From JAIPEI01 sp964443135 (GTDB taxonomy: Bacteria > Desulfobacterota > DSM-4660 > Desulfatiglandales > HGW-15), in assembly GCA_964443135.1 (NCBI GenBank), contig CAYUBQ010000001.1, forward strand, positions 62,001-126,000: 64,000 bases of DNA, in the 5' to 3' direction. Within the stretch, counting starts at the first letter, position 1, and every line of letters starts with the position of its first letter. Below, piece after piece: positions 32,188-42,252 of the stretch. Made by a program: the position numbers and the translations under genes. The notes beneath the pieces are model-generated. The model was not told the DNA's origin and did not search any database. It worked only from the letters and a program-made list of their open reading frames with translations.

Positions 32188-34818
32188 ATGGGGAGTATCC
32201 ACGACGCCATTCGACGTCTTTTCGGAAAGGAGCCACCTCCCCGAATGGAGGACGCCGAAGCGCTCCGACGGGACTTCCGTGAACGCTACCACCATTTCAA
32301 GCTCCTCCTCAACGCCAACAACCGGGCCCTGGAGGTCATGGCCGAGATAGACGAGGCCTTGAAGGGAGACCGCCCCTTCGGCATGGCCTTTGTCCTCTCC
32401 CGTCTCACAGCCGTCTCGGCGAGCGTCTGGCAGATGGTCCGCCACCTGAACCTTCTCGCGCCCGATCGCCCGGAGCACGAGATCCTGTTCGAGCGCTTCC
32501 GGGAGATCCAGAAGGGGATCAACCCGTACGTGCGGGGCCGGTCCCTCCCTGCCGACGGTCCGTTGGTCCTGCCCCTCGAACGGGTGGACCGGGAGTCCGC
32601 GGACACGGCCGGCGGCAAGATGGCCAACCTGGGCGAGCTGGCCAACCGGCTCAGTCTCAACACGCCCCCCGGCTTTGTGGTCACCGCCCACGGCTACCAG
32701 CGGTTCCTGCGTCACAACGACCTCCAGTCCGAGATCGACCGCCGCATCCAGGCGGCGGAAACGGAGACACGGGACGGGCTTCATTCCCTGAGCGCCGACC
32801 TTCAGCAGCTCGTGATCCGGTCTCCGCTCCCTGACGATTTGGAAGAGGCCCTGTCCGAGGGCTACAAGGAGCTCGAAGCCGTGGAAGGTCCGGGCGTCAC
32901 GGTGGCCATGCGGAGCAGCGCGCTTGGTGAGGATACGGCCGGCACGAGCTTCGCCGGCCAGTACCGCTCCGAGCTCAACGTCAGCCGGGACCACCTCGCC
33001 CAGGCCTACCGGGAGATCGTGGCCAGCAAGTACAGCCTGCCCGCCATGAGCTACCGCCTCAGCCGCGGGCTTCGGGACGAGGACATAGCCATCTGCGTGG
33101 GCGCCCTGGCCATGGTCGAGGCCGTGGCCGGGGGGGTGACCTACTCCGGCAACCCCGTGGACATCCGGGACGACCGGGTCATGATCAACGCGGCCCGGGG
33201 CCTGCCCAAGAGCGTGGTGGACGGGAGCTCGGTCTCCGATCTCTTTGTGCTGGAGCGGGGGGACCCGCCGCGCATCGCTCACCGGGAGATCCAGGAAAAG
33301 GCGTTCAAGATCCTGTCCCATCCCTCGGAGGGGCTCCAGCGTCTGGAGCTGCCCGAGGAGGAGGCTCAGGGCTCTTCCATCACCGACGAGCAGGCCGTGG
33401 AGCTGGCCCGTATCGCCCTCCGCATCGAGGCCCACTACGGGACGCCCCAGGACGTGGAGTGGGCCGTGCGGCCGGACGGCACCATTCTGCTCCTCCAGTG
33501 CCGCACCCTCCAGCAGGCGGACCATGCGCCGGAAGACGTCCGGGATGACGCTTCAACGGACGACCCGTCCGTTCTCCTTTCCGGCGGGACCGCCGCCAGC
33601 CCGGGCACGGCCGCCGGGACCGTGTCCGTCGTCCACAAGGAGGCGGAGCTGCTCCGGTTCCCCAGGGACGGCGTGCTCGTGGTCTCCCAGGCCCTGCCCC
33701 GCTGGGCCTCGGTCCTGGACCGGGCCTCGGCCGTGGTGGCCGAGCGGGGAACTGTGGCCGGCCACCTGGCCAACGTGGCCCGTGAGTTCGGGGTGCCGGC
33801 GCTGCTCGGAGTGCAGGGGGCGCTGGACCTCCTCGAGAGCGGGCGCCTGGTGACCGTGGACGCGGACGGCCGACGGGTGCACGACGGCCGCGTGGACCGG
33901 CTGCTGGAGCGGCGGCGCCGCCCCCGCAACCTCATGAAGGGGAGCCCGGTTTACGAGGCCCTGGAAGGCGCCGCCCGCCTGATCACCCCGCTCCATCTCC
34001 TGGACCCGGACGTCCCTTCGTTCCGGGCGTCCAACTGCCGTACGTTCCACGACATCACCCGGTTCTGCCACGAAAAGTCCGTGACCGAGATGTTCCGCTT
34101 CGGCCGGGACCACCACTTTCCGGAGCGGTCCGGCAAGCAGCTGGTCTGCGACGTTCCCATGCAGTGGTGGGTCCTGAACCTGGACGACGGGTTCGCCGAG
34201 GAGGTGGAGGGACGCTACGTGCAGATCGAGAACATCGTGTCCGTTCCCATGCTGGCCGTGTGGGAAGGGATCTCGGCCAAGCCCTGGGCCGGGCCGCCCC
34301 CGGTGGACGGTCGCGGGTTCGCCTCCGTGATGTTCGGGGCCACCACGAACCCGGCGCTGGTCCCCGGGCTGCGCTCCCGGTACGCCAACCGGAACTACTT
34401 CATGATCTCGAAAAACTACTGCAGCCTAAGCTCCCGCATGGGGTTCCACTTCGCCATCCTGGAGGCCCTGGTGAGCGAGCGGGCCGGAGAGAACTACATC
34501 AGCTTCCAGTTCAAGGGAGGGGCGGCCGATCTGAACCGGAAGCAGAAGCGTGTGGCCTTCATACGAGAGATCCTCGAGGAGCACGAATTTCGGGTGGAGG
34601 TGAAGGAGGACACCCTGCTCGCGCGCCTCGAAGACCGGGAAGAGGACTTCATGAAAAACCGCCTCAAGATCCTCGGGTACCTGATCATCCACACGCGCCA
34701 GCTGGACATGGTCATGGAGAACGCCTGCTCGGTCCAGCACTACAGGTCGGAGATCTGCGGGGACATCGAGGCCCTCTTTTCATGCGACGCTGCGGACGCT
34801 TCAGCGGACGGGGCGTGA
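32188..34818 (+). CDS. PEP-synthase-like phosphotransferase lacking the PEP/pyruvate barrel (paralogue 1)
   Basis: An 876-residue protein with a helical N-terminal region (about 1-128) and an ATP-grasp domain of the PPDK_N type (about 130-460). Landmarks are GGKMANLGEL at 141-150, MRSSALGEDT at 241-250 and SFAGQYRSELNV. A swivelling phosphohistidine domain (about 485-565) has the catalytic His526 in TVAGHLANVAREFGVP. Canonical PEP synthase would follow with a TIM-barrel PEP/pyruvate domain. Here the last ~310 residues are different and I do not recognise them. I infer an ATP-driven phosphoryl transfer via His526 to an unknown acceptor. A paralogue starts 177 bp downstream. The start ATG has a weak ribosome site. 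Confidence 0.85.
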   Translation: MGSIHDAIRRLFGKEPPPRMEDAEALRRDFRERYHHFKLLLNANNRALEVMAEIDEALKGDRPFGMAFVLSRLTAVSASVWQMVRHLNLLAPDRPEHEILFERFREIQKGINPYVRGRSLPADGPLVLPLERVDRESADTAGGKMANLGELANRLSLNTPPGFVVTAHGYQRFLRHNDLQSEIDRRIQAAETETRDGLHSLSADLQQLVIRSPLPDDLEEALSEGYKELEAVEGPGVTVAMRSSALGEDTAGTSFAGQYRSELNVSRDHLAQAYREIVASKYSLPAMSYRLSRGLRDEDIAICVGALAMVEAVAGGVTYSGNPVDIRDDRVMINAARGLPKSVVDGSSVSDLFVLERGDPPRIAHREIQEKAFKILSHPSEGLQRLELPEEEAQGSSITDEQAVELARIALRIEAHYGTPQDVEWAVRPDGTILLLQCRTLQQADHAPEDVRDDASTDDPSVLLSGGTAASPGTAAGTVSVVHKEAELLRFPRDGVLVVSQALPRWASVLDRASAVVAERGTVAGHLANVAREFGVPALLGVQGALDLLESGRLVTVDADGRRVHDGRVDRLLERRRRPRNLMKGSPVYEALEGAARLITPLHLLDPDVPSFRASNCRTFHDITRFCHEKSVTEMFRFGRDHHFPERSGKQLVCDVPMQWWVLNLDDGFAEEVEGRYVQIENIVSVPMLAVWEGISAKPWAGPPPVDGRGFASVMFGATTNPALVPGLRSRYANRNYFMISKNYCSLSSRMGFHFAILEALVSERAGENYISFQFKGGAADLNRKQKRVAFIREILEEHEFRVEVKEDTLLARLEDREEDFMKNRLKILGYLIIHTRQLDMVMENACSVQHYRSEICGDIEALFSCDAADASADGA

Positions 34819-34945
34819 TTCCACCCGTCGGTCCGGGCTGCCCGCAGTCTTTTCGAACCACCCGCCTCGGAGAAAACGGGCCCATTGCGGTCTTCAGAAC
34901 CCGCACGATACGGGGCTCACCGCGAAGAGGCGGAATCGGTTGCAC

Positions 34946-34971
34946 GGCGGCGCACCTTTTGCTGCGCCGCC
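34946..34971 (+). promoter_or_regulatory. Hairpin overlapping a possible sigma-54 promoter, between the two paralogues
   Basis: GGCGGCGCA (34946-34954) and TGCGCCGCC (34963-34971) form a perfect 9-bp stem around CCTTTTGC. The same bases contain GG-N10-GC (34949-34962, ending TTTTGCT), so they could be a -24/-12 promoter for the gene at 34996. The hairpin is certain; the promoter reading is weak and no TTTACA palindrome lies upstream. Confidence 0.4.
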
Positions 34972-34995
34972 CATGATGAACGGGAGATTCGCGTG

Positions 34996-37900
34996 ATGGA
35001 CATCGCCGACCTTTTTTCCAAAGAGCAATCCTGCCGCCTGCTGGTCGATCCGGAGGGGAAGCTGGCGGAGAAGTACCGCTGGTACCGGGAGTTCCTGGTC
35101 CACAACCACGAAGCGCTTCAAATCGTCTCGGACCTGGAGCGGCTTCAACAGGGTGCGGAGCCGTTCACCCTGCCCGCAGTGAAGCGGGACGGCCACCGGC
35201 TGCTGGAGGCCTGCTCCCGGCTTGTCGAGGCCCTCCATCGCCTTTCCGGAGGCCGATACGCGGAACTCGCCGACGTCTGCACGAACCTACAAAGACAGAT
35301 GGCCCGGCTGTTCGACGAAAGGCCTGCCTACCCCTCCGACGAGCTGGTTCTGCCCCTCGAGGAGTTGAAGCCCGACATGGTGGGCATGGCGGGATCCAAG
35401 GCGACCCATCTCGCCACGGCCGGCCGCGAGCTGGGGCTGCCCGTCCCCCCTGGTTTCGTCGTCACGGCCAATGCCTTCTGGGCCTTCATGGAGCAGAACG
35501 ACCTTCTGGAGCCCGTGGACGAGATGCTGGCCGCGGTGGACGCCTCCAATCCGGCCGAGCTGGAGGCAAGGGCCGGCACTGTGCAGCGATCCATCCGGGA
35601 CGCCCCGGTCCCGTCCGCGGTGGCCCAGGCGATCCGTGGAGCATACGAGGCCCTGGAGGTCGGGACCTGCGAGGGGGTTCCGCTCGCCGTGCGCAGCACG
35701 GCGGTGGGGGAGGACACGGAGGCCTCCTTTGCCGGCCAGTACACCACGGTGCTGAACGTGGGGAAAGAGGCGCTGCTTGATGCCTACAAAACGGTGTTGG
35801 CCAGCAAGTACGCACCCCGGGCGATTCGCTACCGCGCGCGGTGCGGTCTGGACGACAAGGCCACACCCATGTGCGTGGCCGGCATCGTCATGATCGACGC
35901 CCGGGCGAGCGGCGTCTGCTACTCCAGGGACCCGTCCGGTCCCACCTCCTCCGACGTGACGGTGAGCGCCGTCTGGGGGCTGGGGGAGCACCTGGTGAGC
36001 GGCGAAGCGGCGCCGGACACCTTTTCCCTGGACCGGGAGACCCTCCGCATCACCCGGAAGGAGATCAACCCCAAGCCACAGCGTCTCGTCCTCGAGAACG
36101 GCGGAGGAACGCGGCTGGAGGAGACCGGGGAATCCGCTGAAACGCTTCCGGCCATCGACGATGAGACGGCCCGCACCGTCGCCCGGTACAGCCTGAAGCT
36201 GGAGGAGCACTTCGGTTCGCCGCAGGATGTGGAGTGGTGCGTGGACCGTTCCGGACGGCTCTTCGTTCTTCAGTCACGGCCCTTGGGGCTCTCCCAGTCG
36301 CGAGGGGGGGAGACTCCCCGGATCGAGGTCGACCCCGCAAAGCACCCGGTGTTGCTCTCCGAGGGGAAGACCGCCTCCAGAGGGACCGCTTCCGGTCGCG
36401 TGGTTCAGGCCGTCTCCCTGCGGGAGGGCAAGGACCTCGAAGGGAGCATCCTGGTGGCCAGGACGGCCTCCCCCGATTACGCCAAGCTGGCGGACTCGGT
36501 CAAGGGGATCGTCACGGACCTGGGAAGCGTGGCAAGCCACCTGGCCTCCGTGGCCCGGGAGTTCGGCATTCCCATGATCGTCCAGGCGGGCCGCGCCACG
36601 ACCGTCCTGGAAGCGGGGAGCACCGTCACCATGTCGGCCGACACGGCCACCGTCTATGACGGCCGGGTGCTCGAGCTGGAGGAGTCCAGTTCACTCCCCG
36701 GCGAGAAGGTCTTCGAAAGCCCCGTCCGCCGGAAGATGAGCGACGTCCTGGCCCTGATCTCCCCCCTGAACCTCAAGGATCCGGACGCCGACACGTTCAC
36801 GCCGGAGCACTGCAGGACGGTCCACGACGTCATTCGCTTCAGCCACGAGAAGGTGGTCAAGGAGATGTTCGGACTGGCCGGACAACGGGCGGACGGCGTG
36901 CAGTCCGTCAAGATGAAGGCGGGCATTCCCCTGGCCCTCCACTTCATCGACCTGGGAGGCGGGCTCCAGGAGAACTTGACCACCTGCGACGAGATCACGC
37001 CGGACGACATCGCCTCACGCCCCATGAAGGTCCTCTGGCGCGGCCTTTCGCACCCCGGGATCAGCTGGGCGGGGACCGTCGGCTTGGACAGCAGGAACCT
37101 CATGGCGCTCATGACCTCGGGCCCGCCGCCGCAGATGGCCAGCTACGCCGTTCTGTCCGACGAGTATGTCAATCTCAGCGTCAAGTTCGGATATCACTAC
37201 GCCACGATCGACATCCTCTGGACCGAAACCCCCGAGGACAACTACATCTCGCTTCAGTTCGGCGGAGGGGCCGGCTCCTTCCACGGCCGGTCCCTGCGCA
37301 TCCGATTCTTGAGCGAGGTGCTCGAGCAGCTGGGTTTCGTGCTGCAGATCTCCGGCGATGTCGTCGACGCCACGGTGAGAGGCTACGACGACCCCGCCAT
37401 GGAGGAAACGCTGGATCAGCTGGGCCGGCTTCTCGCCTCCAGCAGACTGCTGGATCTGGGTATTCCGAGTCAGGAAGCGGTCGACGAGATGAAGGCCTCG
37501 TTTTTTTCCGGAGACTACAACTTCCTGCAACAGGCCCACCAGCCCCTGCCCGACTTCTACACCCCCACGGGGAACTGGACCCGGGTCGAGGAGAACGGGC
37601 GCATTCGATGCCTTCAGGACGGCTCGCCGTCCGGGGAGGGGTTTTCGTGCACCCTTAAGAACTTCATGGGCAAAATGGTGGGGTCCCGCTACCAGCGTTT
37701 TCTCGACGGCATCCACGCCTACCACTACTTTCCCATTGCCATTCTCAAGGAGAGTCACACGGGTGACGCCTGGGTTCAGGCCCGTCTCACCCTCGAGGCC
37801 GGCTGCCTGGACAACACGGGCGGGCTGCTGTTCGGGTTGAAGACCATGAGCTCTTTTTTCATGCTGGGCCTGGACGCCCTGGAGGGCAACGTCTCCCTCT

Positions 37901-38157
37901 TCGAGTTTAAAGGGGGCCATCGCCTTCGCCACGCCACCGTTGAACGGGACGTACAGCCCGGGGAAAGCCACCTCCTGGCCGTCAGGGTTTCGGAAGCCCG
38001 GATCGAGGGCTTCCTGAACGGGGAAGCCGTGATCCGATTCGATGCGGAATCCCCCGTGGAAGGCTACGTGGGGCTCTGGACCAAGGCGGATTCCAAGGTC
38101 TTCTTCGACGAGCTGTCCATTCAGGAAGGCGACCGGAAACGGACCGCGGCCTGGTGA
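34996..38157 (+). CDS. PEP-synthase-like phosphotransferase with C-terminal LamG-like domain (paralogue 2)
   Basis: A 1053-residue paralogue of the preceding protein. It has an N-terminal helical region (about 1-120), then ATP-grasp (about 120-455) with GSKATHLATAG from 133 and VRSTAVGEDTEASFAGQY from 232. The phosphohistidine domain has His515 in SVASHLASVAREFGIP. The unrecognised region shared with paralogue 1 runs to about 830, including NYISLQFGGGAGSF, the counterpart of NYISFQFKGGAADL in paralogue 1. An extra C-terminal domain (about 855-1045) looks like a concanavalin/LamG or DUF1080-type beta-sandwich (DAWVQARLTLE, NTGGLLFGLK, GYVGLWTKADSKVFFDELSI). There is no signal peptide, so a cytoplasmic role is expected. 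Again there is no PEP/pyruvate barrel. The acceptor is unknown. Confidence 0.85.
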   Translation: MDIADLFSKEQSCRLLVDPEGKLAEKYRWYREFLVHNHEALQIVSDLERLQQGAEPFTLPAVKRDGHRLLEACSRLVEALHRLSGGRYAELADVCTNLQRQMARLFDERPAYPSDELVLPLEELKPDMVGMAGSKATHLATAGRELGLPVPPGFVVTANAFWAFMEQNDLLEPVDEMLAAVDASNPAELEARAGTVQRSIRDAPVPSAVAQAIRGAYEALEVGTCEGVPLAVRSTAVGEDTEASFAGQYTTVLNVGKEALLDAYKTVLASKYAPRAIRYRARCGLDDKATPMCVAGIVMIDARASGVCYSRDPSGPTSSDVTVSAVWGLGEHLVSGEAAPDTFSLDRETLRITRKEINPKPQRLVLENGGGTRLEETGESAETLPAIDDETARTVARYSLKLEEHFGSPQDVEWCVDRSGRLFVLQSRPLGLSQSRGGETPRIEVDPAKHPVLLSEGKTASRGTASGRVVQAVSLREGKDLEGSILVARTASPDYAKLADSVKGIVTDLGSVASHLASVAREFGIPMIVQAGRATTVLEAGSTVTMSADTATVYDGRVLELEESSSLPGEKVFESPVRRKMSDVLALISPLNLKDPDADTFTPEHCRTVHDVIRFSHEKVVKEMFGLAGQRADGVQSVKMKAGIPLALHFIDLGGGLQENLTTCDEITPDDIASRPMKVLWRGLSHPGISWAGTVGLDSRNLMALMTSGPPPQMASYAVLSDEYVNLSVKFGYHYATIDILWTETPEDNYISLQFGGGAGSFHGRSLRIRFLSEVLEQLGFVLQISGDVVDATVRGYDDPAMEETLDQLGRLLASSRLLDLGIPSQEAVDEMKASFFSGDYNFLQQAHQPLPDFYTPTGNWTRVEENGRIRCLQDGSPSGEGFSCTLKNFMGKMVGSRYQRFLDGIHAYHYFPIAILKESHTGDAWVQARLTLEAGCLDNTGGLLFGLKTMSSFFMLGLDALEGNVSLFEFKGGHRLRHATVERDVQPGESHLLAVRVSEARIEGFLNGEAVIRFDAESPVEGYVGLWTKADSKVFFDELSIQEGDRKRTAAW

Positions 38158-38185
38158 CGGGACGGAGACGGCAGAACGGGCGGCG

Positions 38186-39871
<1,686 letters not shown>

Positions 39872-40043
39872 GGCTGTGCCTCCTCATTCGCCGGTGGATG
39901 GGATCCCCCGGGGATGTGTCGTGAAAACTCGGTCCAAGGCTAGCAACAATGGCGGCCGCAGGCAATCCCTTCCGTCCCGGCACGGGACGGAGGCCCTTCG
40001 AGGGGCGTCTTCACGGCAAAAGGCGTCCAACGCCCGCAAAATG

Positions 40044-40072
40044 TTGAATATCCGCGCAGTTTCGATTATATA
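40044..40072 (+). promoter_or_regulatory. Putative sigma-70 promoter of the phosphate uptake operon
   Basis: TTGAAT (40044-40049), a 17-base spacer, then TATATA (40067-40072), about 40 bases before the CBS gene start. No clear pho box was seen. Confidence 0.65.
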
Positions 40073-40110
40073 CAGAGACCATCGTTCAACCTGTGCTTTG
40101 GAGGATTGCC

Positions 40111-40515
40111 ATGAAGGTGTACGAGTTCATGACCACCCGGCTCGAGTCCGTGGACTCGGGGAAAAGCGTGTACGACGCCGTGGAGAAGATGGTGGACCGG
40201 CGCATCCGCTCGCTCATGGTCCGCTTCCCCGGCGACGACCTGGAGGACGGCGTGATCACCGCGAGGGACGTCGTCTACAAGGTCCTGGCCCAGGGCAAGG
40301 ACCCCCAGGCGGTCAAGGTCTCGGAGATCGCCTCCCGCCCCATCTCCTGCGTGAGCAAGGACCTCCCCCTGCGGGAGGCCGCCGAGCTCATGGAGCAGGA
40401 CGGGGTGGCCCGCCTCTTTGTCTGCGACGGGAACCGGATCGTCGGGGTCCTCTCCATGATGGACGCCATGGCCGCCATGCTCATCCTTCGGGCGCGAGGG
40501 GAACATGTTTCTTAA
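40111..40515 (+). CDS. CBS-domain protein in phosphate uptake operon
   Basis: A 134-residue protein that is one CBS pair: MKVYEFMTTRLESVDSGKSV ... RIRSLMVRFPGDD in the first motif, and IASRPISCVSKDLPLREAAE ... GNRIVGVLSMMDAM in the second. The ATG at 40111 has TTTGGAGG upstream. It overlaps the PhoU-like gene by 11 bp, and the Pit transporter gene comes next, so the three are co-expressed. CBS pairs bind adenine nucleotides; a role in tuning phosphate uptake to energy state is an inference. Confidence 0.9.
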   Translation: MKVYEFMTTRLESVDSGKSVYDAVEKMVDRRIRSLMVRFPGDDLEDGVITARDVVYKVLAQGKDPQAVKVSEIASRPISCVSKDLPLREAAELMEQDGVARLFVCDGNRIVGVLSMMDAMAAMLILRARGEHVS

Positions 40516-41134
40516 GAAGCTGATCGGGCACGAGGACCGGGAAAAAGAGGTGGTCCGGGACATGGACAACCACATCCGGCTGCTGCATGACGGGTGCAAG
40601 GCCTTTCACGAGGCGCTGGAGCACAACGACCACCAGCGCATGCGCCGGGTCAAGGAGCTGGAGCGGGAGGCCGACACCATCCGGAGGGACATCGTCTCCC
40701 ACATCTACGAGGGGGCCTTTCTCCCTTACCTCCGGCCCGAGCTCTCCAAGTTCGTGGAGCTGGTGGACCAGGTGTTCGACCTCCTGGAGTACGCCGCCGC
40801 CTGCTACCTGGGCATCCGCTTTCCCGACTCCCTGCGGAGCGAGGCCGCCCGGGTCGCCTTCCTGAACGTGGAGATGTGCGACATGCTCCGCATCACCCTC
40901 CAGGCCATGACCGCGGGCGAGGACCTCCGGGAGAAGCGGCTCGCCATCCGGATCTACGAGAAGCGGATCGACGACCTCAAGTTCGACCTGATGAAGGATG
41001 CGCGGTCCATCCCCATCGAGGACTTCTGGGAGGGAAACATGCTCGCCGACTTCCTCTCCCGCCTCTGCTCGGTGAGCGACCTGATCGAGGACGCCGGCGA
41101 CCACCTGGGCGTCATCAGCTCCATCATCAAGTAG
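40505..41134 (+). CDS. DUF47 / PhoU-like phosphate transport regulator
   Basis: A 209-residue all-helical protein of the DUF47 (TIGR00153, PhoU-like) family. It has the repeated three-helix-bundle pattern with acidic metal-binding stretches, for example KELEREADTIRRDI near residue 55 and DLIEDAGDHLG near the C-terminus. Members accompany Pit-type phosphate transporters and are thought to regulate them. The gene overlaps the CBS gene and precedes pit by 36 bp, as expected. Confidence 0.93.
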   Translation: MFLKKLIGHEDREKEVVRDMDNHIRLLHDGCKAFHEALEHNDHQRMRRVKELEREADTIRRDIVSHIYEGAFLPYLRPELSKFVELVDQVFDLLEYAAACYLGIRFPDSLRSEAARVAFLNVEMCDMLRITLQAMTAGEDLREKRLAIRIYEKRIDDLKFDLMKDARSIPIEDFWEGNMLADFLSRLCSVSDLIEDAGDHLGVISSIIK

Positions 41135-41170
41135 ACACCCCAAACCCGACACCCGGCAGCCGTAATCGAC

Positions 41171-42112
41171 ATGTGGAAGATCCTGAGCGGCGCATTTCTG
41201 GGATGGAGCCTCGGCGCAAACGACTCGGCCAACATCTTCGGCACGGGCGTGGCCACCGGCACCGTCCGCTACCGGACCGCCATCTGGCTCACCGCCGTCT
41301 TCCTCATGGCGGGCGCCCTGGTGGAGGGCCCCAAGTGCATGGAGATCCTGACCGACCTCTCCAGCCTCCTCCCCCTCAATGCCTTCTTCTGCGCCCTGGC
41401 CGCGGCCCTCACCATGGCCGCCATGACCGCCCTGGCCGTGCCCGCCTCCTCCTCCCACGCGGTCATCGGCGCCATCGTCGGCGTGGGCCTGCTCTCCGGA
41501 AACGCCGACTTCTCCCCGCTGGTCAAGATCGTGACCTGCTGGGTGCTCACCCCGATCTGCGGGCTGGTGCTCGGACACGTCCTCCTCCGGCTCCTCACCT
41601 ATCTGTTCAACCGCACACACATGAGCCTCACCCGGCGCAACCGGATCTATTTCCTGGGCATCCTGATCGCCGGCTGCTACGGCGCCTACACCCTGGGCTC
41701 GAACAACGTGGCCAACGTCACGGGCGTCTACGTGGGCTCGGGCTTCCTGACCCCGCGGTCCGCCAGCCTGATCGGCGGCCTGGCCATCGCCCTGGGCGTG
41801 CTCACCTTCAGCCGCCGGGTCATGATGACCGTGGGCCGGGGCATCGCCCCCCTGGACCCCTTCACCGCATTCGTCACGGTGCTGGCCGGCGCCCTGACCC
41901 TCCACCTCTTCACCCAGGTGGGCATCCCGGTCTCCTCCTCCCAGGCCATCGTGGGCGCGGTGGTGGGCGTGGGCCTGGTGGGCGGCGTCCGAACGGTGAG
42001 CCCCCGCATCCTCGTCAAGATCGGCCTGGGCTGGATCGTCACCCCGGTCTGCGCCGGGCTCCTGGCCTGGCTCTTTGTGGCCTTTCTGGCCAGGCCGTCC
42101 TGGGTTCCGTAG
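41171..42112 (+). CDS. pit: Inorganic phosphate transporter, Pit family
   Basis: A 313-residue membrane protein with about ten helices in two inverted repeats. The PiT signatures are GANDSANIFGTGVATG near the N-terminus and GSNNVANVTGVYVGSG in the second half, with VPASSSHAVIGAIVGVG and VSSSQAIVGAVVGVG as matching hairpins. It imports inorganic phosphate (usually as a metal-phosphate complex with protons, or with sodium). It lies third in the CBS, PhoU-like, pit operon. It is somewhat shorter than E. coli PitA because the central cytoplasmic loop is missing, which is normal for bacterial small Pit proteins. Confidence 0.95.
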   Translation: MWKILSGAFLGWSLGANDSANIFGTGVATGTVRYRTAIWLTAVFLMAGALVEGPKCMEILTDLSSLLPLNAFFCALAAALTMAAMTALAVPASSSHAVIGAIVGVGLLSGNADFSPLVKIVTCWVLTPICGLVLGHVLLRLLTYLFNRTHMSLTRRNRIYFLGILIAGCYGAYTLGSNNVANVTGVYVGSGFLTPRSASLIGGLAIALGVLTFSRRVMMTVGRGIAPLDPFTAFVTVLAGALTLHLFTQVGIPVSSSQAIVGAVVGVGLVGGVRTVSPRILVKIGLGWIVTPVCAGLLAWLFVAFLARPSWVP

Positions 42113-42173
42113 GCGAGGATCACACCCCGCCGCCCTTGGAATGCCAACGTCTTGGGCCCCGCGGCACCGTTCA

Positions 42174-42202
42174 TTGACACGAACCCGGCTTTCCCCTATG
42201 GT
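42174..42202 (+). promoter_or_regulatory. Putative sigma-70 promoter of the HyuA/HDAC/HypE-like operon
   Basis: TTGACA (42174-42179), a 17-base spacer, then TATGGT (42197-42202). The first gene starts about 50 bases downstream at 42253. Confidence 0.65.
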
Positions 42203-42252
42203 TTGCTGAACCGTTGATTTTCCGGCGCCCGGCGCCCCAGCGAGCGAACGAT

